Both the position numbers and the translations under genes were made by a program. The notes below the pieces were generated by a model. That model ran no database searches, was not told the origin of the DNA, and worked only from the letters and a program-made list of their open reading frames with translations. Below are positions 14,367 to 15,343 of a stretch of DNA of 15,343 nt, one piece after another. Source of the DNA: Acidimicrobiaceae bacterium (GTDB lineage Bacteria; Actinomycetota; Acidimicrobiia; Acidimicrobiales; RAAP-2); NCBI GenBank assembly GCA_003164275.1, contig PLSY01000171.1, forward strand, positions 35,916 to 51,258, written 5' to 3'. Every line of letters starts with the position of its first letter. Position 1 is the first letter of the stretch.

Positions 14367-14963
14367 GCCAAAGATTGTTCCGCCGTTGTGCGACCAGGGT
14401 CATTGGTCCTTCGGGTCGGTCTGTAGGTGAACGACTGATGGGGCGGACCATCAGGGAATGTCGGATGCCGCCCGATCTGAGCCGGGTTGGGGTGACGCCT
14501 TGTTCGGCACCTCGATCACGCTGCCGGCCCAATGGGTCTAGGACGCCCCGGTTTCTCTGTCGGGCACTTGGAGATTGGCGACGACGCCGAGTTCACCGAC
14601 GAATCCGTCGCAACATTGCAGCGGGATCCATGAAGGGCCCATGTCCAGTGTCTGTCACGTCAGGTTCCGTGTCTTGCAAACTGGTCCGCCGTGACGAGGG
14701 AGATCAGCCAACAACCGATGGCATCCAGCTCAGTGTGGGCTTCTTGCCTCTGATCTCGACAATTCCGCTTCCCTTCGGACCGCGGGGCTTGGGCTGGAGC
14801 ATGTGGCATGCCAGTGACCGAGGACAGGTCGCAGTACGGCACCTTCGGACGAGTGGGTCACCATCACCGCTCTCCGAATGCAAGGGGCGCTGGGAGTCAC
14901 ACCGTCACAACCGGAGAGCCAATCTCGTCCAGTAGGTTGACGACGCCAAGGAAAGGTCGCTCA
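14367..14963. other. Gene-poor stretch before the permease
   Basis: About 600 bases in which I support no gene. A 45-codon plus-strand frame ending TGA at about 14631 (…FSVGHLEIGDDAEFTDESV…) reads somewhat like protein and could be a gene remnant; the long frame covering 14240-14935 does not. The permease promoter should lie at the right end, but no clear -35/-10 pair can be fixed. Confidence 0.35.
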
Positions 14964-15343
14964 ATGCCAGATTCTGCAAAGACGTCGACCATTGGGTTGT
15001 CAGCGGCTCTGAGCATTGGCATCGGCGGGATGATTGGCGCAGGGATCTTCTCCGTCCTCGGGGTGGTTGCCCATGTTTCTGGATCGGCACTTCCACTCTC
15101 ATTCGCGATCAGTGGGGTCGTCGCCGGCTTGGCGGCCTACGGCTACGTGGCGCTCGGTAAGACCTTCCCCAGTATCGGGGGCTCTGTCACGTTCCTCGTT
15201 CGCGGCTATGGAGACGGCATCCTCTCCGGCGCCCTCAGCCTGTTTCAATACTTCAGCTTCATCATCACGATTGCGCTCTATGCGACGGGGTTCGCCGTCT
15301 ATGCCTCCACATTCATCCACCTTCCGTTGAAGGTGTGGGCGGT
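14964..15343 (+). CDS. APC-superfamily amino-acid permease, N-terminal part (cut by window edge)
   Basis: The first 126 residues of a multi-span transporter of the amino acid-polyamine-organocation superfamily. The hallmark unwound-helix motif SIGIGGMIGAGIFSVLG (17-33) is in the first membrane segment, preceded by a short polar N-terminus (1-11). A second segment lies at about 41-65, the loop FPSIGGSVTFLVRGYGDG (68-85) follows, and a third segment covers about 88-117. The Gly-rich motif and the P.IGG..TFL..G loop are typical of amino-acid permeases; the substrate (amino acid, polyamine or other cation) cannot be read from this fragment. The start ATG 14964 is supported by GGAAAGG seven bases upstream. 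The gene continues past the right edge, and codon use is milder in GC than the left block. Confidence 0.88.
   Translation, partial: MPDSAKTSTIGLSAALSIGIGGMIGAGIFSVLGVVAHVSGSALPLSFAISGVVAGLAAYGYVALGKTFPSIGGSVTFLVRGYGDGILSGALSLFQYFSFIITIALYATGFAVYASTFIHLPLKVWA

Noticed and set aside
13951..14532. 193-aa minus-strand frame
   Set aside because: It is a shifted-frame shadow of the 99-aa membrane protein and is Arg/His/Pro-rich.
14240..14935. 231-aa plus-strand frame before the permease
   Set aside because: Arg/Pro/Ser-rich chance text, partly antisense to the small membrane protein, with no motif.

Overview
The window is GC-rich double-stranded chromosomal DNA that reads like a high-GC actinobacterium, possibly Acidimicrobiia. 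The reasons are strong G/C third-position bias, many GTG starts, leaderless-looking genes, System I cytochrome c maturation genes (CcmABC) and a SigK/RskA-type sigma/anti-sigma pair. The lineage is an inference; there is no rRNA or other taxonomic marker here. I found no tRNA, rRNA, CRISPR array or intact insertion sequence.

Left block (1-4598, minus strand). A compact same-strand run, in transcription order: a crotonase-family protein, GDP-mannose 4,6-dehydratase (gmd), the CcdA thiol-disulfide transporter, then CcmA, CcmB and CcmC (cut by the left edge). Junctions are 20 bp (crotonase-gmd), about 9 bp (gmd-ccdA), 85 bp (ccdA-ccmA), an 11-base overlap (ccmA-ccmB) and an ATGA overlap (ccmB-ccmC). 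CcdA and CcmABC form a cytochrome c maturation module: reductant delivery plus haem export and handling. A family 4-like glycosyltransferase (4635-5774, plus) lies head-to-head with the crotonase, followed by a TetR-type regulator.

Middle block (6536-10404). The minus-strand ECF sigma factor and its zinc-motif, single-span RskA-type anti-sigma factor are translationally coupled. Divergent from them are a lipoprotein cupredoxin with a full type 1 copper ligand set, then a diiron ferritin-like/acyl-ACP-desaturase-like protein and a DUF4395 membrane protein with two CxxC pairs. The main discovery is here: the sigma gene, the cupredoxin and the diiron gene all carry the promoter (C/T)CATCC-N16-CGAA(G/T), ending 7 or 8 bases before a start codon. 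This is what a SigK-type sigma factor reading its own gene and two metalloprotein genes as leaderless mRNAs would look like, and it moves the likely sigma start to an internal GTG at 7959. Together these genes look like a small envelope metal/redox stress regulon.

Right block (10418-15343). A low-molecular-weight tyrosine phosphatase-like protein (minus) is followed upstream by a decayed acyl-CoA dehydrogenase C-terminus. From there on the DNA is visibly lower in GC and gene-poor. It holds a Baeyer-Villiger-type flavin monooxygenase with an N-terminal extension like 4-hydroxyacetophenone monooxygenase, a small two-span membrane protein, and the start of an APC-family permease cut by the right edge. 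The truncated dehydrogenase plus the base-composition change suggest the edge of an acquired or rearranged segment.
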